64,000 bases of DNA from positions 1 through 64,000 of the forward strand of contig PSMG01000009.1 of NCBI GenBank assembly GCA_040290035.1, given 5' to 3'. Shown here piece by piece: positions 36,825 through 46,611 of the stretch (position 1 is its first letter; each line of letters begins with the position of its first letter). This DNA is from Flavisolibacter sp040290035. Lineage in GTDB: Bacteria; Bacteroidota; Bacteroidia; Chitinophagales; Chitinophagaceae. Under the pieces are notes generated by a model that saw only the letters and a program-made list of their open reading frames with translations, ran no database searches and was not told where the DNA came from. The translations under genes were made by a program, and so were the position numbers.

Positions 36825-38075
36825 CTAGCTTCCTTTCTCCTCCCAAATAGTGGCCAAATGCACAATCGTTTCTACTGCCTTGTTCATATCCTGTACGCTC
36901 ACATATTCGTGCTTGCTGTGAAAGGCCATTTCGCCGGTAAAAATATCAGGACAAGGCAAACCCATGAACGATAAACGAGAACCATCCGTTCCACCCCGTG
37001 CACTTTTGCGTTCGAAGCTTACACCTGCACGTTTCATTGCTTCTTCTGCAAAATCACTTACTTGGGGATAATGAACCAACACTTCTTTCATGTTTCGGTA
37101 TTGCTCAGTAACATTGAATTCAAAAGAAGCAGTTGGATAATTTTTCATCACCATTTCTACAATGCTTAAAAGAAAATCTTCTTTCTTTTTCAAACCATCA
37201 GTTACAAAATCACGAATGATAAAATCAATCGTTGCTTTTTCAGCAATACCATTCACACGAACGGGATGAATAAATCCCTGGCGATCCTCTGTTGTTTCAG
37301 GGGAAAGTTCAGCTCTTGGTAAAGAAGCCAACACATCACCGGCTATTTTCAACGCATTCACCAATTTATCTTTTGCATAACCAGGGTGCGTAATCACTCC
37401 GTTGATCACAATCTGCACACCGTCTGCACTAAAACTTTCATCTGTGAAGGAACCTCTTTCACTACCGTCCAATGTATAGCCAAAATCAGCACCCAACTTT
37501 TGAATGTCTACTTTATCTACACCACGACCAATTTCTTCGTCAGGTGTAAATAATATTTTAATAGTGCCATGTTTTACTTCGGGGTGTGTCGTTAAATAAT
37601 GAGCCATGTCCATAATTATCGCTACGCCTGCTTTGTCGTCTGCACCAAGCAATGTAGTTCCGGAAGCAGTGATAATTTCTTCACCAATTTTTTGCTTGAG
37701 ATAGGGATGATTACTAGTCTTAATGACTTGCGTGGGATCATCAGGTAATACAATATCATCCCCACTATAATTCTTGTGCAGGATTGGCTTCACGCCTGCG
37801 CCACTGGCGTCAGGTGCGGTATCTACATGCGAACAAAAACAAATCACCGGCACCTTCTTATCGCTATTGGAAGGAATCGTTGCATACACGTAACCATGTT
37901 CGTCTAAATGCGCATCTGCAATGCCCATTGCTTTCAACTCCTCTACCAAAACACGAGACAGATCTTTTTGCTTTTCAGTAGATGGTTGTGATTTAGAAAG
38001 CGGGTCACTCTGCGTATCTATTTGTACATAACGCATGAAGCGTTCGGCTGTAGTAAATGAATAATGTTCAAACAT
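36825..38075 (-). CDS. pepT: peptidase T (tripeptide aminopeptidase)
   Basis: This 416-residue M20-family zinc enzyme removes the N-terminal residue from tripeptides. Metal and catalytic residues are visible: FCSHVDTAPD (His and catalytic Asp), TLLGADDKAGVA (bridging Asp), LFTPDEEIGRG (catalytic and ligand Glu) and MAFHSKHEYVSV (final His). RGGTDGSRLSFMGLPCPDIF is the PepT signature. The gene is intact and stands alone between broken genes. A TATTTTTG box lies six bases before the start codon. Confidence 0.94.
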   Translation of the reverse strand: MFEHYSFTTAERFMRYVQIDTQSDPLSKSQPSTEKQKDLSRVLVEELKAMGIADAHLDEHGYVYATIPSNSDKKVPVICFCSHVDTAPDASGAGVKPILHKNYSGDDIVLPDDPTQVIKTSNHPYLKQKIGEEIITASGTTLLGADDKAGVAIIMDMAHYLTTHPEVKHGTIKILFTPDEEIGRGVDKVDIQKLGADFGYTLDGSERGSFTDESFSADGVQIVINGVITHPGYAKDKLVNALKIAGDVLASLPRAELSPETTEDRQGFIHPVRVNGIAEKATIDFIIRDFVTDGLKKKEDFLLSIVEMVMKNYPTASFEFNVTEQYRNMKEVLVHYPQVSDFAEEAMKRAGVSFERKSARGGTDGSRLSFMGLPCPDIFTGEMAFHSKHEYVSVQDMNKAVETIVHLATIWEEKGS

Positions 38076-38178
38076 GCTTCAAAAATAAGAACTCTGGGCA
38101 CGAAAACAGGAGCGTCACTCCTAATCTTGCACAAGGCTAAAACAATGATTATCTTATCAGCGAACCAAAACAAACAAG

Positions 38179-38776
38179 ATGAAAAAAGCGATCATTGCTT
38201 CGGTCGTTGGCGGACTTATCATCTTCATTTGGCAGTTCCTTTCTTTTGGACTCATCAACTTTCACAAGCCTGCACAACAATACACCGAAAATCAAGACGC
38301 GATTTTGAGTTTCCTCAATACGCAAAACTTACCGGAAGGTGGGTATATGTTGCTGGGCATGCCGGATGGTGCTACCATGGAGCAACACGAAGCGGCTATG
38401 AAAGCTTCAAACGGAAAGCCTTGGGCTTATGTACAATACCATAAAAGCATAGATACTAACATGGGAATGAATATGATCCGGGGGTTATTGATTAATATGT
38501 TGCTGGTTTATTTGTTCTGTTGGCTGGTAAGCAAAATGAATGCGCCAAGCTCCCGGCAAATTTTCACTTGTGCTTTGGTTACAGGCTTGATTGTATTCTT
38601 AAATTCAGCGTACACTAAGTTTCATTTGGTACAAAACATTTGATGTTCGAGCCCATTTGATGGATGCAATTGTAAGTTGGGGATTGGCTGGTTTGTGATT
38701 AGGTTGGTACTTAAGAAGAGGCGCTGGACAAGTAATGGCCAAAACAAAACCGCAAGTAATGGAAATGGCAAGTTAA
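38179..38776 (+). pseudogene. small membrane protein of unknown function, frameshifted and with an in-frame TGA
   Basis: The open frame from 38179 to 38643 gives a protein with helices at about residues 5-22 and 95-115 (MKKAIIASVVGGLIIFIWQF at the start). After the stop at 38641 the +1 frame continues as FDVRAHLMDAIVSWGLAGL, then TGA (38696-38698), then LGWYLRRGAG to a TAA at 38774. I would expect Trp at the TGA (a GLWLGW-like pattern). So one frameshift and one nonsense change appear to remove the last membrane helix. I do not recognise the family. The shortened 154-residue protein could still be made. Confidence 0.6.
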
Positions 38777-38792
38777 AAAGTTTATAAAAAGA

Positions 38793-38825
38793 AAAACGTC
38801 ACGCTAATAACGTGACGTTTTTTTA
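38793..38825. terminator. bidirectional terminator
   Basis: Perfect stem AACGTCACG / CGTGACGTT with a 7-base loop and T runs on both strands, between the broken membrane-protein gene and the convergent FKBP gene. Confidence 0.88.
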
Positions 38826-38841
38826 TACAAATATGATTTTC

Positions 38842-39297
38842 TTATTTAGGCATAATGATTCTCGATGGAGAATCAATCTCTATCAATTCAATATCAAAAA
38901 TCAGGTCTTGTCCTGCTAATGGATGATTCGCATCCAACAAAACAGTTTCATCTCTCACTTCAACAATCGTAACAGGGAACTGCTGTCCTGCACCATTACT
39001 CATCATTAATTGCTGACCAACCTCTGCCTGCATTTCCGGCGGAAATTGTTCCTTTGGAAACTCGATGATCATATCCTGGCTTTTTGCACCATAGGCATCT
39101 TCTACAGGAATCTCAACTGTTTTCTTTTCACCAACACTCATGCCTTTCACTCCATCGTCAAAGCCTTTAATTACTTGTCCTTCACCCAGCGTAAACTCAA
39201 GCGGAGAACGGCCTTCAGAAGAATCAAATGTTTCGCCGCTTCTTAATTTCCCATGATAATGAACTTTTACTTTATCGCCTTCTTTAGCTTGTGCCAT
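38842..39297 (-). CDS. FKBP-type peptidyl-prolyl isomerase (SlyD-like)
   Basis: This 151-residue cytoplasmic protein starts MAQAKEGDKVKVHYHGKLRS and has GETFDSSEGRSPLEFTLGEG and VIKGFDDGVKGMSVGEKKTV. The insert-in-flap region (YGAKSQDMIIEFPKEQFPPE) is typical of SlyD. It speeds proline isomerisation during folding and acts as a chaperone; the metal-binding His-rich tail of E. coli SlyD is absent here. No signal peptide is seen. It is convergent with the broken membrane-protein gene across a terminator. Confidence 0.92.
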   Translation of the reverse strand: MAQAKEGDKVKVHYHGKLRSGETFDSSEGRSPLEFTLGEGQVIKGFDDGVKGMSVGEKKTVEIPVEDAYGAKSQDMIIEFPKEQFPPEMQAEVGQQLMMSNGAGQQFPVTIVEVRDETVLLDANHPLAGQDLIFDIELIEIDSPSRIIMPK

Positions 39298-39466
39298 GAT
39301 CTTAAAATTGTTTTAATGAAAAAATAATTTTTCTCTTCAATTACATCAACTGAGTAACCAGGTGGAAGGCAAAACAGAAATTGCTTTTGCAGAGATGGGC
39401 AAGGTACTAATCTTTTTCGTTTGCTATTTTAATTTTAGTGAAATTTAGTACCTCAAAACAAATACC

Positions 39467-40774
39467 ATGTTTCTCAAATTCTTTCTAATTCCCTTAAGCA
39501 TAATTGTTATAGAAACAAACTGTACGGGACAGCAAAAGATCAAGATAAAATCGAATGGAACCAAAACAAAAGTGAAACAAACTGCTCCGAAAATAAAAAC
39601 AGAAACCACGAATATTATTCCTGCTGCCGACCAGTTAGACAAATACTTGCCCATGCTAAAAGGCAAAAAAGTAGCAATGTTGGTGAACCAAACTTCGCAG
39701 GTCGGTGGTGTGCACCTCGTAGATGTATTGCGCAAAAATGGTGTTACCATTAAGGTGATCTTTGGGCCTGAACATGGCTTTAGAGGCAATGCGCCTGATG
39801 GTGCTAAGATTGAAACAACTACTGATCCTGAAACGGGTATTCCTGTGGTTTCCTTATACGGCAAAAAGAACAAACCTTCTAAAGAAGATTTGCAGGATGT
39901 AGATGTAATGCTCTACGATATACAAGATGTAGGCACTCGTTTTTACACATTTATTTCTTCAATGCAATTGTTTTTAGAGGCGGCCGTAGAGAACAACATT
40001 CCACTGGTTATTTTGGATCGTCCCAACCCAAATGGCTTTTATGTAGATGGACCTGTACTTGATTTGAAATACAAATCATTTGTGGGCATGCAGCCTGTTC
40101 CTATAAATTACGGAATGACCATTGGTGAATATGCAACGATGATTCTGCAGCAAGGATGGTTGAGTGAAGAAGCAAACAAAAAATGGCAAAACATTATTGC
40201 ATCACGCTATGCAGCAGGCGCTAAATATTTTCATTTGGATGTAATACCTGTAGCTAACTACACACATAAAAGCAAATACGTTTTACCTGTTCGCCCTTCA
40301 CCTAATTTACCGGACATGGCGGCTATTTATTGGTACCCAACCAATTGTTTATTTGAAGGAACAGTAATTAGCGAAGGCCGTGGTACAGAGCATCCATTCG
40401 CAACCATTGGTCATCCGTCTTTACCGAAAAACCTTTTCTCATTTACACCACATAGCACCGAAGGAGCACCGTCACCAAAGTATAAAGACCAGGTTTGTTA
40501 TGGCTGGAATTTGTATGGTTCAAACGAGGAAGTATTAAAAATGGTGGATAATAAAATTCAATTGAAATATTTGCTACAAGCTTATCAATCTTTCCCTGAC
40601 AAACAAAATTTTTTCAAAGAAGCAGGTTTTAACCGCTTGGCCGGCAATAATGAATTGATCCAGCAAATAAAAGAAGGTAAGTCAGAAGAAGAGATAAGAA
40701 GAAGTTGGGAACCTAAATTAACTGAGTTCAAAAAAATCAGAAAACAATATTTATTGTATCCTGATTTTGAATAA
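39467..40774 (+). CDS. DUF1343 protein, probable exo-beta-N-acetylmuramidase (NamZ-like)
   Basis: This 435-residue exported protein begins with a hydrophobic signal segment (MFLKFFLIPLSIIVIETNC; the Cys may be lipidated but the lipobox is poor). The DUF1343 core begins at MLKGKKVAMLVNQTSQVGGV and includes VIFGPEHGFRGNAPDG, YDIQDVGTRFYTFISSM and LDRPNPNGFYVDGP. NamZ of Bacillus and Tannerella releases MurNAc from peptidoglycan fragments, so a role in cell wall recycling or turnover is likely. It is 18 bases from fmt and may be co-transcribed with it. Confidence 0.88.
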   Translation: MFLKFFLIPLSIIVIETNCTGQQKIKIKSNGTKTKVKQTAPKIKTETTNIIPAADQLDKYLPMLKGKKVAMLVNQTSQVGGVHLVDVLRKNGVTIKVIFGPEHGFRGNAPDGAKIETTTDPETGIPVVSLYGKKNKPSKEDLQDVDVMLYDIQDVGTRFYTFISSMQLFLEAAVENNIPLVILDRPNPNGFYVDGPVLDLKYKSFVGMQPVPINYGMTIGEYATMILQQGWLSEEANKKWQNIIASRYAAGAKYFHLDVIPVANYTHKSKYVLPVRPSPNLPDMAAIYWYPTNCLFEGTVISEGRGTEHPFATIGHPSLPKNLFSFTPHSTEGAPSPKYKDQVCYGWNLYGSNEEVLKMVDNKIQLKYLLQAYQSFPDKQNFFKEAGFNRLAGNNELIQQIKEGKSEEEIRRSWEPKLTEFKKIRKQYLLYPDFE

Positions 40775-40792
40775 AGACTTTAGCTTGCGCTA

Positions 40793-41770
40793 ATGAATGA
40801 ATCTGCAATCGCCAATCCGCAATCGCCAATTCGTATTGTATTTATGGGCACACCCGACTTTGCGGTTGCTTCGTTAGACGCCTTGGTTAAAGCAGGATAT
40901 AAGGTTGTTGGTGTGATTACCGCTCCTGACAAACCAGCTGGTCGTGGCATGAAACTTCAGGAAAGCGCTGTTAAAAAATATGCAGTTGAAAAAGGCCTTA
41001 ACATTCTTCAACCCGAAAAATTAAAGAACCCACAGTTTTTAGAAGAATTAAAAGCACTCAAAGCAGACCTGCAAATTGTAGTTGCCTTTCGAATGTTGCC
41101 CGAAGTGGTTTGGAATATGCCGCCAATGGGTACCGTTAATGTGCATGGTTCTCTGCTGCCACAATACCGCGGTGCAGCGCCTATCAATTGGGCCATAATC
41201 AACGGGGAAAAAGAAACAGGCGTAACCACATTCAAACTAAAACATGAAATTGACACTGGTGATATTTTATTGCAGGAAAAGATCGCCATAACCGAAAATG
41301 AAACTGCTGGCGAATTGCACGATGTGATGAAAGAAGTTGGCGCACAAGTGCTGGTAAAAACAGTAGATGGTTTAGTTAAGAGAACATTACAAGAAACACC
41401 GCAGGCATCAATAGTAAACGAACAGCAGACAAACACTCGCCATTCACAACTAAAACAAGCCCCAAAAATTTTCACCGATACCTGCAAAATAGATTGGAAC
41501 AAATCAGTTGATGAAGTGCACAATTTAATTCGTGGCCTCTCTCCTTTCCCCGGAGCCTTTACTTTCTTAAATGAAAAGATGTTTAAGATATTTCGTAGCG
41601 AAAAGGAAAATAACCAACCTTCAATAGCGACAGGTTCATTTGAAACCGATGGCAAAACATTTTTAAAATTTGCCTGCCGTGATGGATATATCCATGCAAA
41701 AGAATTACAGCTAGAAGGCAAAAAAAGAATGATGATTGAAGATTTCCTTCGTGGTTACAAATTCAATTAA
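40793..41770 (+). CDS. fmt: methionyl-tRNA formyltransferase
   Basis: It adds the formyl group to initiator Met-tRNA, using 10-formyltetrahydrofolate. The 325-residue protein has IVFMGTPDFAVASLDAL at the N-terminus, the catalytic Asn and His around NVHGSLLPQYRGAAPINWAI, and the C-terminal OB-like domain. The family protein normally starts about 15 residues later, near IRIVFMGT. The extra residues here are encoded by two tandem 14-bp units at 40805-40832, and no ATG precedes IRIVFMGT in the right place. The upstream ATG at 40793 is therefore the only clear start. Confidence 0.92.
   Translation: MNESAIANPQSPIRIVFMGTPDFAVASLDALVKAGYKVVGVITAPDKPAGRGMKLQESAVKKYAVEKGLNILQPEKLKNPQFLEELKALKADLQIVVAFRMLPEVVWNMPPMGTVNVHGSLLPQYRGAAPINWAIINGEKETGVTTFKLKHEIDTGDILLQEKIAITENETAGELHDVMKEVGAQVLVKTVDGLVKRTLQETPQASIVNEQQTNTRHSQLKQAPKIFTDTCKIDWNKSVDEVHNLIRGLSPFPGAFTFLNEKMFKIFRSEKENNQPSIATGSFETDGKTFLKFACRDGYIHAKELQLEGKKRMMIEDFLRGYKFN
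40805..40832 (+). repeat. two 14-bp tandem units inside the start of fmt
   Basis: GCAATCGCCAATCC followed by GCAATCGCCAATTC, one mismatch, in the codons for residues 5-14 of Fmt. A unit of 14 is not a multiple of three, so a change in copy number would move the fmt frame relative to its ATG. Confidence 0.8.
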
Positions 41771-41867
41771 CCACTCGTATTATTACGATACACCTTCAAG
41801 CAAAATCCCTCTATTTATTAGAACGATTGCAATTGGATTAAAAACAAGGTAATTTTAAATAAATCCA

Positions 41868-43288
41868 ATGTCTATGAAATATGCCGGAATACTTGTGCCT
41901 GCATATTTAATGCTAACCATTATTTGTAATGCACAAGGAAGCACCTGTTCTACAGCCATCACTATTCCCTTAGATGGTGTGTTAAGAACATACGCCACAT
42001 CATCTAGCACCGGTACATCCGTTGTTTGAGGCTACAGCGGTACTACACCTGTTACTTGGTTTTCCTTTACCACCAATGCGCAGGCCGAGTGTCCTTTGCT
42101 AAATATTACAGCAGCCAATGGACGACCCTGCGAAATAGCGATGTACACAGCATGTAGTGGAAGCAACATATTACAGACAGTTTCAAGTATGTGTTTTGAT
42201 GATGGTACCGGGCTTTGGGCACCAGCCGAAACATTCTTAGTGCAAGCCAATAAAACATATTATCTAAGAGTGAAAACCAGCACAGCCACAACGCTTTCGG
42301 TGTCAGGACAAAGCTATAATCCCCCGAATAATACATGTGCTGGCGCTTTTCCCATAGACGGAAACGGGCGAAGTGATAATAACGCCTGTCATAAACCTTC
42401 GATTGAAGTCGACCCATCACAACTCTGTGCCTTTTCATTAGAGAATACAGCCTTCTATCAATATTACGTGGCAAGCAATGGGGTTACCATTATTAACATA
42501 AGCAGCATAGCATGCGATAATGGCGCAACTAATAACAACAATGGATTTCAAATCGGCTTTTTCACAGGTTCATGCTCCAGCCTTACACCGTTTTATTGTA
42601 ATTCGGGGGCTGGTTCTTTTGTACAAGCAACCACTCCTTCGCTAACCGCCGGCACAAGAGTAGTGGTAGCTATAGATGGTGTATCCGGATCAAATTGCCA
42701 GTATACTATTTCCGCATTCAATGCATATAGCGTGCTAGCCATTAACTTCAGAAATTTTTCTGTTTGGCAAAGCCCCTTAACCAATATAGTGAAATGGATA
42801 TGCGTTAATGATTCTTCATTTTATTATGAAGTTGAACGATCAGAAGATGGTAGTCATTTTTCGCCTATTGGAAGAGTTCAAAATAGCAGCAACGGCTCTG
42901 GCGAGATAAATTATTCATTTGAAGACCAATCCCCATTAATAAGAGCCTACTACCGGTTAAAACGCATTGAGAATGGTGGACGGGTATATCGGTAAGCCCA
43001 ATCGTCCAAATAACAAGGCGTGGCTCAGATAATGCACTGAAAGTAAGTTTCGAAAACCCCGCATCAAATCGGCTTCATTTAAAGTTGGTCGTAAACAATG
43101 CAGCCTCTTACAAACTGGAATTAATAGCAATAAACGGGCAAAAAGTATATGAACGCACAATCACTGTCAGCACAGGTATTTCCACTTTCGACCAGGATAT
43201 TTCTTTCTTGAAAACGGATAAATACATTGTCAGCATACAGAATGAAAAAACTGTTTTGACAAAATCGTTCATCAAAACACCCTATTAA
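41868..43288 (+). pseudogene. T9SS-sorted secreted protein, disrupted
   Basis: Reading from the ATG at 41868 gives a signal-peptide start (MSMKYAGILVPAYLMLTI) and AQGSTCSTAITIPLDGVLRT. It meets an in-frame TGA at 42027, then continues in the same frame (GYSGTTPVTWFSFTTNAQAE) to 42995. There a frameshift near 42983 moves the rest (SPIVQITRRGSDNALKVSFE) into another frame. It ends with a type A T9SS sorting domain (NGQKVYERTITV, DKYIVSIQNEKTVLTKSF). Two independent defects make a sequencing error less likely. The intact protein, about 470 residues, would have been an outer surface or secreted protein of unknown function. Confidence 0.75.
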
Positions 43289-43316
43289 AAAAAAGGATGC
43301 CCTTTCGGGCATCCTT
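43289..43316 (-). terminator. terminator at the end of the T9SS repeat-protein locus
   Basis: Perfect 10-bp stem AAGGATGCCC / GGGCATCCTT with a TTTC loop. The T run (43296-43289) is on the minus strand, so it terminates the minus-strand pseudogene. For the plus-strand neighbour the T run is poor. Confidence 0.85.
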
Positions 43317-43338
43317 GTATTAGGATTTATTTGAAAAA

Positions 43339-46267
43339 TTAATCCTTAGCATTGAGCAACTTACCAGTCACTCGCTGACCGTTGATGGTTAACACATAGA
43401 TCAAATTTGTTCTGTTCTTAACAGGTACTTTGTAATCAATTACCTGTCCTTTACCTGCAGCAACAAAGCCTTGGTAAACAACTTGAACTCTTTGTCCTAA
43501 TGTAGTAAACACTTCTAGGGTTCCTTGTCCAGACACAGGAGATTCAATTACAAATCGTACCTGGTCGTTGAATGGATTAGGGAATGCCTGAACCGCAAGT
43601 TTAGTTCCCTTTTCAACTTCTTCTGAACTAACTGGGTTCCTTGCCACAGTAACCGGTGCTTCTGTGCAATAACCTAAGAATGTTCTACACTCATCAAAGC
43701 CTTGGTTGATTGCGTCAACAGCACTGTTAACATCGCTGTAGGATGGTACACCACCCACACCAGGTGTTAATGAGCCGCCTAAAACGCTATTCGCTAAATT
43801 AAGAAAGCTTTGGACGGTTGCGTTATTTCCAAGGTAGTTCATTACATTCTGGTTGATATTGATCGTACCACCTGACGTAACTATACAACCTTGACCAAGT
43901 GACAAACCAGCGAGAGCTCCGCCACGAAGTATGGCGTTAAGAGCCAATGTGATTGTTTGCGATAACAATACATTATTGATTCTGTTCTGTCTGGTTAAAT
44001 AAGCATTGAAGCATGATGTTGTGATATTGCATTGTCCCATTACTGTTAATGGTCCTGCTGTACCACCACCTGGCATCATTCCGTTAAGTATAGTACCGCT
44101 ACCTGCAGGTATCAACACCGATTTTGGACCTGTGCCAATTACCAGGTTCGTACTCAAGATACCTCCTGGAGTATTCAACAAGGCTAAACCATTTCTGTTA
44201 CCATAGAATCCTTGTGTATAAGTACAATAAACGCAACAATTCACAACTATTGTTCTGGAGTAAACAACATCTGCTCTGCCGCATGTTCCAGGAATAGTCC
44301 AGGTTTCATTAAATGTGAAATGTGCCACAGATACCATCACCACTGATTACAGAGGTTACTGTACCCTCAATTTGACAACTTCCTGATTGACCGTTACTAT
44401 AGCTTAATACTGATGGACTAGGTCTTACGCCACAAGCTACTGTAACGTTAGCAGGTGCTTTCATAGTTGGTAATGGAGCAGGAGATACTGTAATTACACG
44501 AGATACTGAAGCTATTGTTCTGCCACACTGATCTTGAGCTGACCATGTTTCAGTTACCACGCCACCACAAGCATTTGGAGTAGCAGTGAAAGTCGAAAGA
44601 TTAGACTGGCCACTGATTTCGCAACCACCTGTTTGACCATTGGTATAGTTCAAACGTGAAGCTGCTGGGATAGCACTGCAGGCTACTGTGATATTAGCTG
44701 GTGCAGACATTTTTGGCAATGCTGCAGGAGAAACAGTAATTATTCTGCTTACAGATGCGATAGTTCTACCGCAGTTGTCTGTAGCAGACCATGTTTCTGT
44801 TACAACACCACCGCAAGCAGTAGGTGCTGCAGTTTGAGTTGATACTGCCGAACCAGAAATTAAACAATTACCACTTCCACCATTAGAGAAGTTCAATGAT
44901 GATGGAGCTGGTATAGCACCGCAAGCCACTGTTACATTACCAGGCACATTGCTGAAGGTTGGTACCGCAGCAGGTGACACAGTAATTGTACGAGTAGCAG
45001 TTATTAGTTATTGTTCTATTGCAATTATCTGTATAGGTCCATGTTTCAGTAACTACACCACCGCAAGCTCCAGGAGCAGCAGTTTGAGTAGAAAGATCAG
45101 AGCCAGAGAGATTGCAACCAACATTATTATAATAAGATAAATTGGATGGAGCAGGTATTGCACCACACGCAACCGTTGTATTGGCTGGAGGGGTTGAAAA
45201 TACCGGGGCTGCGCATACAAGTACAGGATCGCTTACCCAAGTAGTACTTATATTATTAGCAGTCACTGTTACTTGTACTTGGTAACTTCCGCCTGTACTA
45301 GGGTTTACTGTAACAGTCGAACCTGTACTGCTTCCTACAATAGAAGCACCCGAAGTATTATTAATTAATGCCCATGCATAAGTTGGAGAAGTTGCGTCAG
45401 TAGTCGCACCATAAGTTTGGTTAGGTCCGCCTGCGCAGGCTGTTAAAGATCCTGTTACACCACAAGTTGGTGAAGCAGCAATCGCATCAGCCGAAAGTGA
45501 ACGGTCTTGGTTACCCAAGTTGTTCAAGTTCCAGGTCAATAAAAGCATATGGAATGGCGAACCGCTGATACCGCCTGCTGAACGAGGACTACCTTGAGCA
45601 TCATAACCCCAATCTAAACGGCTACCAATATGACCACCCCATGCCAGGATAACGGTAGAGAAATTGGCAGTAAAAGTTACCGTAATAATAGCTTGTTATT
45701 GTGACGCAGTCAAATCGCCCTGATCTATATACTGTCTATTTGAAATAGTACCATTCCAAATAAAGATTTTTTTCTCACCAGCGGGCAAAGCTTTAAAGCT
45801 CGCCGCAGTTTGCCCAGGAACAGGTGAATTAAGCCCTGTTGGTGCTGGTAAATTGAAGGCTGGGCCTTCAACTAATGGACCGGCTACGCCATCTGTTGGC
45901 TGCACTGCTTCTGCAGTATGCCCATATTGTGTATGGGGTTGCAAGCGGTTATAGCTAGTTAAATAATCAATGGCGTTCTTGTCACTGTGCTTAATGTCAA
46001 AGCCAATTTGCAAAGTGATAGTAATGCCTGTGGGCAAATCGGTTAAGACTGCCCGGTAGGGTGCCGACATACCCTCAGCATAGTGATATCTTTGCGCACC
46101 CAGGTTACCGTTCACCCATTGTACGGGGTAACCGTGGAGGAAGCTGCACCATTCCTCGCTTGGTCTAGGTTAGCTGCTGGTTGTCCTAATGTTATACCGC
46201 CATCAGCCAGAATGGTTTGCCCAAAACTGTTGGTACAAAATAACGTTAATAAGAACAACAACCGCAT
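43339..46267 (-). pseudogene. large T9SS-sorted repeat surface protein, with at least four frame breaks
   Basis: The parts align in order on the minus strand. A signal peptide starts at 46267 (MRLLFLLTLFCTNSFGQ), followed by a non-repetitive domain to about 45696. A domain with PKD-like TYAWALINNTSGASIVGSST comes next. Then there are four repeats of 81-82 residues, each with NVTVACGAIPAPS, CGGVVTETW and NCGRTIASVSR. A C-terminal domain with a type A T9SS sorting signal follows (AFPNPFNDQVRFVI, GQRVTGKLLNAKD). Frame changes lie near 46115 (a C tract), 45696, 45000 and 44340. The intact protein would have been about 970 residues and probably an adhesin; it is not expressed whole now. Confidence 0.8.
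44240..45200 (-). repeat. four tandem repeats of about 81 residues (243 bp) in the surface-protein pseudogene
   Basis: Units begin PANTTVACGAIPAPSNLSYY, PGNVTVACGAIPAPSSLNFS, PANITVACSAIPAASRLNYT and PANVTVACGVRPSPSVLSYS. Cysteines are conserved at VAC, NC or GC, ACGG and NCGR. The frame break near 45000 falls between the first and second unit, and another near 44340 falls within the last. Confidence 0.85.
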
Positions 46268-46611
46268 ACTCCAAACGGATTTCGTCCTTGTTGCGAACGT
46301 TCGCAATGGATATAACTGTGTCATGTACGTTCTGTTTTTGTGAATGAATTTGTTTCGATAACTGGTTGTTACCGAATGATAGGACTTTAGTGCAGGCTAC
46401 TGCATAGGATGAATAATAACATCAAGAAGTACGGGGGAAAATAGTAGTTTACAATGGATAGGTTATCAGGTGTCTTAAGAAGCTGGTTGGTTGTTCGGGG
46501 AGATTAGATGTTGGAAAAAATAGAGAATTCAAATTACAAATAAAAAATATTTTTATAGAAAAAATTTGGTGCACCTCATTGAGATGTATATTGCTGGCCT
46601 ATTTTACTGCT
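46268..46611. other. non-coding spacer, no feature seen
   Basis: A 344-base divergent spacer between the broken surface-protein gene and the DUF2130 gene. It holds no supported gene, repeat copy or RNA that I can recognise; it is AT-rich near 46530-46570, where the promoter of the next gene may lie. Confidence 0.5.

Noticed and set aside
38090..38120. GGAGCGTCACTCCTAATC as a sixth copy of the dispersed repeat
   Set aside because: Only the GCGTCACTC word is shared; the flanking landmarks of the repeat are missing.
38064..38444. 126-codon plus-strand frame overlapping the small membrane protein gene
   Set aside because: It overlaps pepT's start and the membrane-protein gene in another frame, and its translation shows no family features or signal peptide.
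38696..42029. In-frame TGA at 38696 and 42027 as reassigned Trp or selenocysteine
   Set aside because: Many intact genes end in TGA and tRNA-like or SECIS-like structures were not seen; both TGA codons lie in genes that also have frameshifts, so nonsense mutation is simpler.
42106..42474. Minus-strand 122-codon frame across the T9SS pseudogene
   Set aside because: It is antisense to a recognisable, if broken, secreted protein and has no features of its own.
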